A stretch of DNA of 64,000 bases from CAIWHR01 sp963773195. Lineage in GTDB: Bacteria > Pseudomonadota > Gammaproteobacteria > Burkholderiales > Casimicrobiaceae. Of this stretch, positions 11,180 to 20,146 are shown in pieces. Both the position numbers and the translations under genes were made by a program. The DNA lies in contig CAVZAE010000018.1 in the NCBI GenBank assembly GCA_963773195.1, positions 1 through 64,000 of the forward strand. The letters run 5' to 3'. Position 1 is the stretch's first letter. Every line of letters starts with the position of its first letter. The notes beneath the pieces were generated by a model. It did not search any database. It saw nothing but the letters and a program-made list of their open reading frames with translations, and was not told the DNA's origin.

Positions 11180-12664
11180 CTAGAGTATCTCCGCCGCGTG
11201 ATCGGCGAGCCGCGAGCGCTCGCCGCGCTGCAGCGTCACGTGCCCCGAGTGTGCCCAGCCCTTGAAGCGGTCGACGACGTAGGTGATGCCCGAGCTGCCC
11301 TCGGTCAGGTAGGGCGTGTCGATCTGCGCGATGTTGCCCAAGCAGACGACCTTCGTGCCGGGGCCGGCGCGCGTGATCAGCGTCTTCATCTGTTTGGGCG
11401 TCAGGTTCTGCGCCTCGTCGATGATCAGGTATTTGTTGATGAACGTGCGGCCGCGCATGAAGTTCAGACTCTTGACCTTGATCCGTGAGCGGATCAGGTC
11501 GCGCGTCGCGGCGCGGCCCCATTCGCCCGCCTCGTCGTCGGTCTTGTTCAGCACGTCGAGGTTATCTTCTAATGCGCCCATCCACGGGTTCATCTTCTCT
11601 TCCTCGGTGCCCGGCAGGAAGCCGATGTCCTCGCCGACGGGGACCGTAACGCGGGTCATGATGATCTCGGAATAGACCTTGAATTCGAGCGTCAGCATCA
11701 ACCCCGCGGCGAGCGTCAGCAGCGTCTTGCCGGTGCCCGCCTGGCCCAGCAGCGACACGAAGTCGATCTCCGGGTTCATGAGCAGGTTCAACGCGAAGTT
11801 CTGCTCGCGGTTGCGCGCGGTGATGCCCCAGACGTTGTTCTTCTGGTGCGTGTAGTCCTTGAGCGTCTGCAGGACGGCAGTGCGGCCGGCCATCTCCTTC
11901 ACGATGGCGTAGAGCGGCGCCGCGCCGGGCGTCTCCTGGTAGAGGAACTCGTTGGTCAGGAGCGACGGGACGAGCGGCCCGGTCAGGCGGTAGTACGTGT
12001 GCCCCCCGTGCTGCCACGACTCCATCCCCTTGCCGTGGCGTTCCCAGAAATCGGCCGGCAGCTCCTGCATCCCCGAGTAGAGGAGCTCGGTGTCCTCGAG
12101 CACCTTGTCGTTGAAGTAGTCCTCGGCGGCGATCCCCAGCGCGCGCGCCTTGATCCGCATGTTGATGTCCTTGCTGACCAGGCTCACGTGCCGCTTCGGA
12201 TGCAGGTTCTGCAGATGCATGACGACTGCGAGGATCTGGTTGTCGGCCTTGCCGTTCGCAAGCGAGGACGGCAGCACGGTCGTGATCACCTCGGTCTGCA
12301 GATAGAGCTTGCCGGTTGCAGCGCCGCCCGATTTAACGTCGAGCGGGATCCCCTCGGCGATGCCGTTCGGCATCGCGGTCACGAGCTCGTCAAGAAACCG
12401 CGACGCCTGCCGCGCGTTGCGTGCGACCTCGGAGACGCCCTTCTTGTTGTTGTCGAGCTCCTCGAGCGTGAGGATCGGCAGGTAGATGTCGTGCTCCTCG
12501 AACCGGAACAGGCTCGTGGGGTCGTGCACGAGCACGTTGGTGTCGAGCACGAACAGCTTGGAGGGAAGCTGGAGGCGGGTGGCCGGTCCGGGCCTGCCGG
12601 TGGGCTTTGGAGACTTACGGGAGACGAGGGTGAGGGGAGTGGGGCGGGTCTTGCGTTCGACCAT
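11180..12664 (-). CDS. PIN domain-PhoH family ATPase
   Basis: I chose the ATG at 12664 because AGGAG lies 5 bases upstream; the frame stays open further but without a site. The protein has 494 residues. An N-terminal PIN nuclease domain begins KLFVLDTNVLVHDP with the acidic residue D41, followed by LEELDNNKKG. The C-terminal PhoH ATPase has GQAGTGKT (Walker A, near residue 305), MTRVTVPVGEDIGFLPG and YLIIDEAQNL (Walker B). This PIN-PhoH layout is the PhoH2/YlaK type, with proposed roles in RNA processing as an ATP-driven RNase/helicase. It is transcribed alone; a dyad lies about 90 bases upstream of the start. Confidence 0.9.
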   Translation of the reverse strand: MVERKTRPTPLTLVSRKSPKPTGRPGPATRLQLPSKLFVLDTNVLVHDPTSLFRFEEHDIYLPILTLEELDNNKKGVSEVARNARQASRFLDELVTAMPNGIAEGIPLDVKSGGAATGKLYLQTEVITTVLPSSLANGKADNQILAVVMHLQNLHPKRHVSLVSKDINMRIKARALGIAAEDYFNDKVLEDTELLYSGMQELPADFWERHGKGMESWQHGGHTYYRLTGPLVPSLLTNEFLYQETPGAAPLYAIVKEMAGRTAVLQTLKDYTHQKNNVWGITARNREQNFALNLLMNPEIDFVSLLGQAGTGKTLLTLAAGLMLTLEFKVYSEIIMTRVTVPVGEDIGFLPGTEEEKMNPWMGALEDNLDVLNKTDDEAGEWGRAATRDLIRSRIKVKSLNFMRGRTFINKYLIIDEAQNLTPKQMKTLITRAGPGTKVVCLGNIAQIDTPYLTEGSSGITYVVDRFKGWAHSGHVTLQRGERSRLADHAAEIL

Positions 12665-12748
12665 GGGACTCCTGGGCGCCTCAAGCAGGCGGCGATGAAC
12701 GGGAGCGGACGCGGACACATCGTAACCCTCGCTCCCGCTGGAACACAA

Positions 12749-12785
12749 GCGCTGGTGCCCGATTCGCGAAAATCGGCCAGCACTT
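12749..12785 (-). promoter_or_regulatory. Imperfect palindrome upstream of phoH-type gene
   Basis: GCTGGTGCCCGATT and AATCGGCCAGC flank a short CGCGA loop, giving an imperfect stem of about 13 pairs. It lies 85-120 bases upstream of the PIN-PhoH start and downstream of the eCIS-type genes on the same strand. It could be an operator or a weak terminator; no T-tract follows on either strand. Confidence 0.35.
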
Positions 12786-13066
12786 GTGGTGTGCAAGCGA
12801 CGCAGCGGGCCGCCGTCGGCCAGCGCACCCGCCGCCAAGCGGCGGAGCGTTGCTTGGCTTATCGACGTGCGCACACAGAGCGGCCCCAGCCGGAAATCAT
12901 CCTAACGAACGCGACCGAATTGTCGAAACAGCTCAAGACAAAGCGGAAACCAGCCACATTCGGATACACGCTCACGACGCTACCGGCAGGAGCGCATTCG
13001 CTGACTCTGACGCTGTCGTAGGGACACCTCGACCGTTTGCCGCAATGCGCGGTCCCACGCGAGCTG
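12786..13066. other. Gap between phoH and the injection-system-type genes
   Basis: About 280 bases without a supported gene. Composition shifts here from the GC-rich backbone to the AT-richer island that extends to about 17.1 kb, so one boundary of the transferred segment may be in this gap. No direct repeat or attachment site was recognised. Confidence 0.4.
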
Positions 13067-14728
13067 TTACGCGGGCGGCGAGATCGAGCCGTAGAGCATG
13101 GCCCAGACATTATGCCGATTCTTCATAAGCCAATACTTGAGCTTGTCGGGGTCGGCGTGCTTCCAGAACCAAAACCCTTTGGTCGGGACCTCCTCTCCGG
13201 TACCCTTCTCGAACTCGTGCTCGGATTCGACCATCAGCTCGTCTACAGCCTCCGGCACAGGGGACGGAATGTCGGTCGAGCTGGCGGCATGCATGACCAC
13301 AACCATGAAGTCAAAGGCCGCTCGACCACCCGGCTCGGCGCTCCAATCTACGCTGTCGAGCTCCCCCGAGGCAATGAAGAACTGGTTGAACTCGTGAGAG
13401 TGCTCCCGGATGATCACCCCGACCACCCTGAGACACTCCTGCCCAACAGACAGCAGAACCCCGAAGTAGACCATGTACGCGGAGGCCATGGGGATAAGCG
13501 AGCCGGCTGCCTCGGTAAGACCCAATCCGGCGCGGGCCTTACTCGTCGCCTTGTCAATCTCAGTCGCGCCCTCACCACCCCGCAAGATCGTCAAAGCGGA
13601 CGACAAACCTTCGTAGGTCGCGACTACCTTGTGCGCGAGTTCGGCTATCGGCCCGAATTTCTCGACCAGTTCGTCAACATGGGAGATTTCGTCGCTTAGC
13701 CAGCCGACCATTTGCATGCACTTCTCATGGATTTCGAGTAGCGCGGAGCTGACCTGAAGGGCTTTGCCGACGGTGTGAGTGAGGTGCTCAAGGAGCTCGT
13801 GTTTCTTGGCAAGGAAAGCACCCCGCTGATAGTCGGCCATCTGGCCGGGAATCTTGTCCACCGCTGCTCGTGCCTCATCGGCCTTGGCGGCGGCTTTCTC
13901 CATGTCGGCGCGGGCCTTCGCCTTCTTATACTTCTCAAGGCCTTCGCGCGCCTCCTTGAAGGCTTGGGCCCAGACCGTCGCTTGGTTGACCGTGGCTTGG
14001 TCCAACGGGTCCGAACCCTTGCTTTGAAGGAAGGGCTCCCACTCCTGTGCCTGCTTGACTAGGTCATCCGCCGTGGTTCGGGACGGCTCGCCGACCGGGA
14101 CGTCTGCCGCGTCGGTCGTAAGCTGGGATTTAAAGAGGCGCGTGACTCCTAGCAGCGCGGCAAAAGTTGTTACAGCGAACGGTCCTACGGTCAAAGTTGG
14201 GGCCTTGGTGGTACTCGGCTCTCCCGGCGGATTCCCATCGCGCTGAATGGTACTGGGCGCTACCCGGCTCACCTGATACTGGGAAGCATCGACAGGCTCA
14301 GCGAGCTTGGTGTGGACCTCAGTTTCTCCTTGCTGCTCGGTGTCTGCGACCTCATGAGCGGGGAACCGTGGTCTTTCGGCGTTGCCCGGAGTGTATTGAC
14401 CTTCTTTGAAATGTTTCTGTCTGTCTCTCTTTTTATCGGGAACGACCTCCTGGTAAGGCAACGGCAGCGTTTTAACATCCCGCATGTTAACGATGCGCTC
14501 AGCAACGTGGTCTGCTCGTGGCTTCTGTGGGTCTCCTGATTGACTCACCGCAAGTTTTGCTCGAATGACTTGCTGCACATAACGGTTGCCATGGCTGCGC
14601 TGAAACCGAAGCAATGACGCGGCGATGCTGTACAGCTGGGTCTGTTCGGGCGCGGCGTCGTCTTTCTGTCGAGCTGGAGGATCTGCAGCCTTTTCACTTT
14701 TGGCTGATTGGACTCCTTCGGCTTTCAT
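13067..14728 (-). CDS. eCIS-associated protein with LxRxxGN motif and helical C-terminus
   Basis: Residues 35-60 read SLLRFQRSHGNRYVQQVI, a variant of the LQRTIGNxAVQxLI motif found near the N-terminus of DUF4157 and other proteins associated with extracellular contractile injection systems. No DUF4157 HExxH zinc motif is present. A low-complexity linker follows. Residues from about 215 on are charged, coiled-coil-like helices (KYKKAKARADMEKAAAKADE), and around residues 400-440 two hydrophobic stretches are suggestive of membrane insertion. ATG 14728 is preferred over ATG 14734 because GAGG sits 6 bases upstream of it. Lower GC than flanking genes. It could be an injected effector or structural accessory; activity is unknown. 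Confidence 0.6.
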   Translation of the reverse strand: MKAEGVQSAKSEKAADPPARQKDDAAPEQTQLYSIAASLLRFQRSHGNRYVQQVIRAKLAVSQSGDPQKPRADHVAERIVNMRDVKTLPLPYQEVVPDKKRDRQKHFKEGQYTPGNAERPRFPAHEVADTEQQGETEVHTKLAEPVDASQYQVSRVAPSTIQRDGNPPGEPSTTKAPTLTVGPFAVTTFAALLGVTRLFKSQLTTDAADVPVGEPSRTTADDLVKQAQEWEPFLQSKGSDPLDQATVNQATVWAQAFKEAREGLEKYKKAKARADMEKAAAKADEARAAVDKIPGQMADYQRGAFLAKKHELLEHLTHTVGKALQVSSALLEIHEKCMQMVGWLSDEISHVDELVEKFGPIAELAHKVVATYEGLSSALTILRGGEGATEIDKATSKARAGLGLTEAAGSLIPMASAYMVYFGVLLSVGQECLRVVGVIIREHSHEFNQFFIASGELDSVDWSAEPGGRAAFDFMVVVMHAASSTDIPSPVPEAVDELMVESEHEFEKGTGEEVPTKGFWFWKHADPDKLKYWLMKNRHNVWAMLYGSISPPA

Positions 14729-14772
14729 AACCATCCTCGACCTTGGTTGGGTTTCCTGAGGCTGAACCCGTT

Positions 14773-15015
14773 TCAGTATCGGTCGGAGTTGGAAATTTCC
14801 GACTCCCTTGCGACTGCCGCGTGGCTGGAGGGTCTCACTTCGTCGCCGACGTCGAGCGTTTGTCGCGGGGCGTACCTGGTACCTTGCGCGCTTACGCCGT
14901 AGGTCACCTTCTGCTTCTGTTGCGCCCAGGCACTGGACACGCGCAACGCCAGTGTGATTGTGTTAGTGACGACTGCCGGGCGAACGAGCCCCGTCATGCG
15001 ACTGACGGTCGACAT
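14773..15015 (-). CDS. Small 80-aa protein between the two eCIS-type genes
   Basis: This short gene has a strong ribosome-binding site (GGGGAGGAG, 4 bases before the ATG at 15015), which is the main reason to accept it. The product has a mildly hydrophobic N-terminal third (LVRPAVVTNTITLALRV) and a polar C-terminal two thirds. It lies 44 bases upstream of the next minus-strand gene, in the same apparent operon. I recognise no family. In comparable clusters a small gene between large secreted proteins can be a chaperone, immunity protein or spacer, but nothing here selects among those. Confidence 0.5.
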   Translation of the reverse strand: MSTVSRMTGLVRPAVVTNTITLALRVSSAWAQQKQKVTYGVSAQGTRYAPRQTLDVGDEVRPSSHAAVARESEISNSDRY

Positions 15016-15072
15016 GTTGCTCCTCCCCTTTTTGGCGGTATTGTGGGCAGCTCCCTGGCGGGACCTGCAGTC

Positions 15073-15294
15073 TTATACGCGGGCACAGTTATGCCCGATT
15101 GGGGGAGAACCGATTGCCGGCTCGTGACGATCGGCTCTGTCCACGCGTGGAATGGAATACTGGCCCCAATTACTTGAGACCTCAAGTCTCTGTGCCGGCC
15201 GGCGCCGCCGGACACTTATGCGTGGCTTCTCGTCCGCGCCAAGTCGACAGCGCTTCGAAATGCCCGCTTTCAGTCGCTTCTTCGTGCAATCAGC
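15073..15294 (-). CDS. Possible small ORF overlapping the end of the upstream gene
   Basis: An ATG at 15294 overlaps the stop of the 608-residue gene (ATGGCTGA) and opens 74 codons, beginning MADCTKKRLKAGISKRC. The arrangement looks like translational coupling, and the start is lysine/arginine-rich and polar. The C-terminal half is arginine-rich and resembles out-of-frame GC-rich sequence, so the true end may differ. No family recognised. The alternative is plain intergenic sequence. Confidence 0.25.
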   Translation of the reverse strand, partial: ADCTKKRLKAGISKRCRLGADEKPRISVRRRRPAQRLEVSSNWGQYSIPRVDRADRHEPAIGSPPIGHNCARV

Positions 15295-17116
15295 CATGGT
15301 CTTCAACAATCACTTGAATTGCCGGGTGACCGACGTTTTGTTTGGTTACCGGACCGGAGTAGTAGTGCTCAGTGTGGCGAGTGACCGTTTTCCCGGCGGC
15401 TGCGGACTGCGTCTCTTCCTTCGTCTGTTCCAGGTTGACGTGCGCAGCGAACGCAGTCATTTCCTTCGTTGTTTCGGCAACAATCGAGGTGAGGGTTTGA
15501 TCGCTATCCGTGATGAACGGCGGTTTGATTTCCGGCGGACAGGGTTCAACAGTGGGCGTCGGGCTTTGTGGACCTGGAAGTGGGTTCCCAGGCCCACCGG
15601 GATGGTAGTGGCAGGAGCCGGTTGGACATTGACCGGAACTGGGACCAGGCTGAGGAGGCTTTTGTTGGACAGATGTCGGCCCGCAGTTCTTCTTATCGTC
15701 TGGACCGCGATGTGTCTTCACGGAGAGCCAACTCTTGACCTTGTCTCCTAGCCAGTCCACACCCCATTCGGTCAATTTGATCCAAACCCAATTGTCCTTC
15801 TCAATGAGCTTGGTAATCCAACCAACGAGTTTCTTTTTGAGAAACTTCGTTCCGAGGTCCATGAATTTGCCTTTAGCTTTATCCCAGAGGTCAGAAGCTT
15901 TGTCTTTCAACCAGTTCTTCAGCCTGTCACCCAGGCTTAGGTCGGATCCTGGGTCCGACGTGACGTCACCCTCTCGATCCTGCGAAATGATCCTCTGGTG
16001 CAACGAATTGGTCACTCGGACAAGGGAACTCTTCACGGTTTCAACAAATGTTTTAAACTCCCAGCCGACATCGATTTTTTCTGTAGTACGGACCGATCCT
16101 TCGGCCGCTGCGGACTCGGTTTCTGTGCTTTCTCCTCCCCCGTGCACCTGAAAGGTTGTCGTCGTCGTGGGTACGATGATCTTGACGGTACAGGACGCCG
16201 GTTTATCGACGCGGTATTGCGTCGTTTCCAGAGAATACTTCTCGTGGTTTCCTTTAATGAAGATGGATACAACCGGTGCACTCCCCTCCGGGAGATTCGC
16301 GGCCGCCACATGCGCGGCGTCCTTCTCGACCTGGTCCCAGTCGGCGGCGTTTCCATCGTAATCATGAATCAGATTCGTCACCGCTTCCGTGGCGGCCTTT
16401 TCGGCCGCTGACTTCTCTGCATCCCTCGCGGTCTTTTCTGCCTTGTTGGCCGGAGCCGGCTGCGGAGGTACGTTCGGAATGAATTTGACTTGTACTTCTT
16501 TCGAAGTGGCGTAGGTGCCTTCACCGCGAACGTTGCCGATTCCTTTGGGATGGTCGAAAGGTCCCAGCGCCGCATAACCCGATGCAAGTGCATTTCCTGC
16601 TTTGGCAAACGTCTTGTGACGCTCTTTGGGTCCGATGGAAAGGTGTTCAAGCAGGAGAACGTCGGAGGGTTTTCGATTGGGCCGTCCCTTCTGCCCCTGG
16701 AGACCGCCGCCTAGACCTTCAAAATCGATGAACCACTCGGTGGGAATCGTTTCCAATGCCGCACTTGTCCCGGAGACGCTTGACGCCGAAACCACACCTG
16801 GAGTCTCCGCAGTTGCCGTCGGCTTGCTCCCTGGCGCCGGACTATCGGGCTGCCTGGCCAGAATCAGATGTTGCACTCCGCGGTTGCCGATCGTGCGCTG
16901 CAGACGCAGCACTTTCTGCGCTGGTGTGTTTGCAGAGATAGGTTGCCTCACAGCTGCTCCCTGCCCCGCCAGCTTCGTTGCCGGAAGAACAATTCTCCTT
17001 ACGTCAGGCGCAAAAGAGAGCTGCGGCATCCCCGTATTAGATAGCAGTCCACTTTTCGTGTCCAGATTCGAATGCAGGGGATGTTTGACGTCCTCCCCGA
17101 AAGCTGGACATTTCAA
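15290..17116 (-). CDS. eCIS-associated protein with LQRTIGN motif and lysine-rich amphipathic helices
   Basis: The frame is open from a TTG at 17116; an alternative start is ATG at 17029 (residue 30), so the N-terminus is uncertain. Residues 68-85 read VLRLQRTIGNRGVQHLIL, a close match to the motif at the N-terminus of eCIS-associated DUF4157-type proteins. The middle is mixed alpha/beta. Around residues 400-480 there are amphipathic lysine- and tryptophan-rich helices (DRLKNWLKDKASDLWDKAKG), then a proline-rich segment with a CPTGSC pair, then a short C-terminal domain. It has no recognised enzyme domain. With the downstream partner sharing the motif, it fits a cargo or toxin-like protein of a contractile injection system. 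The IS3-type element starts immediately upstream, so the original promoter may be lost. Confidence 0.6.
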   Translation of the reverse strand: MKCPAFGEDVKHPLHSNLDTKSGLLSNTGMPQLSFAPDVRRIVLPATKLAGQGAAVRQPISANTPAQKVLRLQRTIGNRGVQHLILARQPDSPAPGSKPTATAETPGVVSASSVSGTSAALETIPTEWFIDFEGLGGGLQGQKGRPNRKPSDVLLLEHLSIGPKERHKTFAKAGNALASGYAALGPFDHPKGIGNVRGEGTYATSKEVQVKFIPNVPPQPAPANKAEKTARDAEKSAAEKAATEAVTNLIHDYDGNAADWDQVEKDAAHVAAANLPEGSAPVVSIFIKGNHEKYSLETTQYRVDKPASCTVKIIVPTTTTTFQVHGGGESTETESAAAEGSVRTTEKIDVGWEFKTFVETVKSSLVRVTNSLHQRIISQDREGDVTSDPGSDLSLGDRLKNWLKDKASDLWDKAKGKFMDLGTKFLKKKLVGWITKLIEKDNWVWIKLTEWGVDWLGDKVKSWLSVKTHRGPDDKKNCGPTSVQQKPPQPGPSSGQCPTGSCHYHPGGPGNPLPGPQSPTPTVEPCPPEIKPPFITDSDQTLTSIVAETTKEMTAFAAHVNLEQTKEETQSAAAGKTVTRHTEHYYSGPVTKQNVGHPAIQVIVEDHG

Positions 17117-17167
17117 AATTTAGAAAATCGGTACTGTGACGTTCCCCCCGTTCCGCGTCAGTTCGTA

Positions 17168-18332
17168 AGTAGAATTTAGCGGCTGCATGGCCTCGTTTCC
17201 TGACCGCGTCGGGCGAATTCGCTCGGGGTCAGGTGGCCGAGCGAACCGTGTGGTCGGCGATGATTGTAGTCGTCCTGCCACGCGCTGCAGGTTGTCGCGT
17301 GCGTGCTCGAGCGACGTGAACTCGGTGACGTTCAGGCACTCGTCGCGCAAGCCGCCCGTTGAACGACTCGATCAGCCCGTTTTCCACGGGCTTGCCGGGC
17401 CGGATGAAGTCGAGCTGTACGCCGCGCTGCTACGCCCATTCGTCGAGCGCCCTGGACGTGAATTCGGTGCCGTGATCGACGGTGATCGCCTGCGGCAGTG
17501 GGCGGTGCTGTGGCCACCGCATCGAGCACCGTGGCCACGCTGCTGCCGGTCGAGCGGAAATCCGGCCTCAACCGACACACTCTCGCGACTCCACTGATCG
17601 ATCACGGTGAGGATGCGAAATGGCCGTCCGTCGAGCAACTGATCGTGGACGAAATCCATGCTCCAGTGCTGGTTGGCAGCGGCGGGCACGGCACCGGGCC
17701 GCGGTGCAAGCGCGAGCGCTTGCGCCGGCGGACCCGCATGCGCACCTGCAGACCGTCGAGCCGATACAGCCGCTGCACACGCTTGCTTGTTGACCGGCCA
17801 GCCCTCACGCCGCAGCAGGACCTGGATGCGCAAGTAACCGAATCGCGGTCGGCTCAGGGCGATTTCCCGGATGCGCATGCGCAGCGGCGTCTGATCCTTC
17901 GCCTGGCTATCGCCGATACCACGTCGAGCGGCGCAGCAGCGCCAGCCGGCACGCCCGCTGCACGCTGACCCCGAAGTGGTCCTGAATCCAGTGCGCGAGC
18001 TCGCGGCGGCGGGCCGGCTTCAGACTTTTTTCGCAGCACCTCCTGCAGGATGTGGCTTGTCGAGCGTCAGATCGGCGACCACGCGCTTCAGCCGCGCATT
18101 CTCCTCCTCGAGCGTGCGCAGCTTGCGCAGCTCGCTCACGCCAAGCTCGGCGTACTTCTTCTTCCACACGTAGAACGTCGCCTCGCGACACCCCGAGCTG
18201 CCGGCACACGTCGCCGACCGGTGTTCCGGCTTCGGCCTGGCGCAGCGCGTAGGCGATCTGCTCTTCGGTGAACCGCGATCTTCTTCATGCGCTTCTCCTT
18301 GTCGTCAAAGGAGCCAGCGCCGCTACGCTACT
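17168..18332 (-). mobile_element. IS3-family insertion sequence (approximate ends)
   Basis: The transposase genes occupy 17176-18288. Sequences at the two edges look like imperfect inverted repeats: AGTAGAATTTAGCGGC near 17169-17184 and, reversed, AGTAGCGTAGCGGC at 18319-18332. Exact ends and target duplication could not be fixed. It abuts the upstream end of the injection-system-type genes and may have truncated that operon or helped to move it. Confidence 0.6.
17176..18288 (-). pseudogene. IS3-family transposase (OrfA-OrfB), frameshifted
   Basis: OrfA begins at ATG 18288 after AAGGAG and, with frame corrections, reads a helix-turn-helix segment EEQIAYALRQAEAGTPV, WKKKYAELGV and a leucine-zipper-like LEEENARLKRVVADL. 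OrfB follows with RFGYLRIQVLLRREGWPVN, WSMDFVHDQL (first catalytic D), ITVDHGTEF (second D) and GLIESFNG (catalytic E), ending in RRPHGSLGHLTPSEFA and a stop at 17176. This is the DDE transposase of the IS3 family, probably the IS407 group. At least six frame changes occur (for example in the first few codons, near 18190 and near 17450). Some could be natural -1 slippage, but not all. Confidence 0.8.
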
Positions 18333-18421
18333 CTAGTTTTGGACTGCTACGAAATTCCGGGACAACGTCAGGTACATATGAAAAAGGCTACACCTTGTGC
18401 GCCAGGACGCCTTGACGGAGG

Positions 18422-18634
18422 TCAAGGGCAGCCGAAGCGACGACTAGGCGCGTCAAACACGCCTGTGGGGCTGCGCTTGCGGATATACGGCCGTCGCCCG
18501 CCCCAATGCCGACGCGCGGCCATCTCGACCTCAATGACGGCGTTGCTCTGGATGCGGGGCACGCGATCGACGAGCAGGCGCAACACGTACAACACGATGT
18601 CGTTGCTGCCGTCGGAGTCCCAGCGCGGTGGCAT
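18422..18634 (-). CDS. Small Mor-like protein (phage transcription activator-type fragment)
   Basis: A 70-residue product from the ATG at 18634 contains NDIVLYVLRLLVDRVPRIQ and EMAARRHWGGRRPYIRKR. The latter resembles the R(R)xWGGxxxYIxK signature of the Mor/middle-operon transcription activator family of Mu-like phages. It is shorter than full Mor (about 120 residues) and lacks the DNA-binding C-terminus, so it may be a minimal family member or remnant. It lies between the IS3-type element and the peroxiredoxin gene, at the edge of the mobile region. Confidence 0.5.
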   Translation of the reverse strand: MPPRWDSDGSNDIVLYVLRLLVDRVPRIQSNAVIEVEMAARRHWGGRRPYIRKRSPTGVFDAPSRRFGCP

Positions 18635-18696
18635 GGCCCGATGGTAGCGGGGACGCGGACGCCTGGCCTGTATAAACACCCCGTGACACGGGCGAT

Positions 18697-19152
18697 TTAG
18701 AGCGTCTTAACTGCTTCCAAAACATCCTCGGCATGGCCGTCCACTTTGACCTTCCGCCATTCGCGGGCGAGGGTTCCGTCGGGTCCGATCAGGAAGGTCG
18801 ACCGCTCGATTCCCCTGACTTGCTTGCCGTACATGTTCTTCATCTTGATGACATCGAACTGGGCGCAGAGCTTTTCGTCCGGGTCCGACAGGAGCTCGAA
18901 TGGGAACCCCATCTTCTCCTTGAACCCGTCGTGCGACTTGAGGCTGTCGCGCGAGATGCCGGCGACGACGGCGCCGGCCTTGACGAATTGCTTGTAGAGA
19001 TCGCGAAAGGCGGCACCCTCGGTCGTGCATCCCGGCGTGTTGTCCTTGGGATAAAAATAGAGCACGACCGCCTTGCCCTTGTGCTCGGACAGCTTGAAGG
19101 GCGCGCCACCGGTGGCGGGCGCAGTGAAGTCGGCGACTTTCTTCGAGGGCAT
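18697..19152 (-). CDS. bcp: Thioredoxin-dependent thiol peroxidase (Bcp/PrxQ)
   Basis: The 151-residue protein has the peroxiredoxin pattern FYPKDNTPGCTTEGAAFRD with the peroxidatic cysteine at about residue 42, plus GISRDSLKSHDGFKEK and a conserved FELLSDP. It reduces hydrogen peroxide and organic peroxides with electrons from thioredoxin. The resolving cysteine that many Bcp proteins carry five residues after the first is alanine here. A second cysteine lies at about residue 96, so this is a one-cysteine or atypical form. An AAGGAA site precedes the ATG at 19152. It is downstream of arnD on the same strand, 50 bases after its stop. Confidence 0.9.
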   Translation of the reverse strand: MPSKKVADFTAPATGGAPFKLSEHKGKAVVLYFYPKDNTPGCTTEGAAFRDLYKQFVKAGAVVAGISRDSLKSHDGFKEKMGFPFELLSDPDEKLCAQFDVIKMKNMYGKQVRGIERSTFLIGPDGTLAREWRKVKVDGHAEDVLEAVKTL

Positions 19153-19201
19153 GAGAATTCCTTCGTCAATGGGGCCTTGGCGCTAGGCTCGCCCGCCTTG
19201 C

Positions 19202-20146
19202 TTAAGCGGCCCGCGCGAGATCGACGTCGCCCAGAAATTCGGCGCGCTGGACAAAGAGCGTACCACTGCGCCCGGGCACGGTACCCGGTCCCGTTTCGCA
19301 GCGCGGCAGTGCCATTGGCTGCAGCGTTTCGAACAGCGCGCGCATCGGCCCGAGCGTCCAGCCCTGCGCCTTCCATCCTGCGATCAGCTGCTCGAAAGCG
19401 TGCGCGAGGCGCATCCCCTCGAGCTCGGCGTGCAGCGTGAAAACATGGCCGCCGGCATGGGGCTCGATGGTCCGTTCGAGGAGATGCGCAGCGACGTTGT
19501 CCACGGTGATACCGTCGCGGCCGAGCATCTCGTCCATCGTCGGCAGCGTCGTCGGCAGCTGCGGGCATCGGACGAGCTCGGCATCCCACACCGGCAGATG
19601 CGGGTGAGTGCCACGGCCGTCAGAACAATATTCGAAGCCCATCCGCTGCGTGAGGCGCAGCGCGTGGACGTTCATTTGCCAGCCGGCCGCGCCATGCACG
19701 AGCGGCGGCGCCTTGAAGATCTCGGTGTAGCGCTCGCACGCACGTTCCATCTCGGCCTTTGTCCATGCAGCGTCGGCCGAAGGCGCGCCGTCCTGCCAGC
19801 GGACGTGGTCCCACGCGTGAACGCCGGTTTCGAAGCCGGCGTCCGCGACGGCGCGCATCACGTCCGCTGCACGGCGGCCGATGTCGGGGCCGGGAAGCAC
19901 GGTCCCATAGAGCAGGGTCCTGACGCCGTAATGGCGAACGACTGAGGTTCGCCGGACCTTGCCCATGAAGCCGGGACGGAACGCGCGCCGGATCGCGCGC
20001 CCTGTGTGGTCCGGCCCTAGCGAGAAGAGGAACGTCGCGCCGACGGAGTGCTTGCGCAAAAGCGTCACGAGTTGAGGCACGCCTTCGCGGGTGCCGCGCA
20101 GCGTGTCGACATCGATCTTCAGCGCGAGATGGGCCGCGCCGTTCAC
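19202..20146 (-). CDS. arnD: ArnD-type 4-deoxy-4-formamido-L-arabinose-phosphoundecaprenol deformylase
   Basis: A GTG-started polysaccharide-deacetylase-fold protein of 314 residues. LKIDVDTLRGTREGVP begins the catalytic domain with its metal-site aspartate, GVHAWDHVRWQD carries the HxxDH pattern, and GFEYCSDGRG and HVFTLHAELEG match ArnD. It deformylates Und-P-formamido-arabinose before ArnT uses the sugar to modify lipid A, lowering its negative charge and raising polymyxin resistance. It is the last arn gene and is separated from the preceding arnA dehydrogenase gene by 191 bases of repeats. Confidence 0.88.
   Translation of the reverse strand: MNGAAHLALKIDVDTLRGTREGVPQLVTLLRKHSVGATFLFSLGPDHTGRAIRRAFRPGFMGKVRRTSVVRHYGVRTLLYGTVLPGPDIGRRAADVMRAVADAGFETGVHAWDHVRWQDGAPSADAAWTKAEMERACERYTEIFKAPPLVHGAAGWQMNVHALRLTQRMGFEYCSDGRGTHPHLPVWDAELVRCPQLPTTLPTMDEMLGRDGITVDNVAAHLLERTIEPHAGGHVFTLHAELEGMRLAHAFEQLIAGWKAQGWTLGPMRALFETLQPMALPRCETGPGTVPGRSGTLFVQRAEFLGDVDLARAA

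Noticed and set aside
18339..18647. 102-codon plus-strand frame near the IS element
   Set aside because: Opposite strand holds a better Mor-like frame; no family on this strand.
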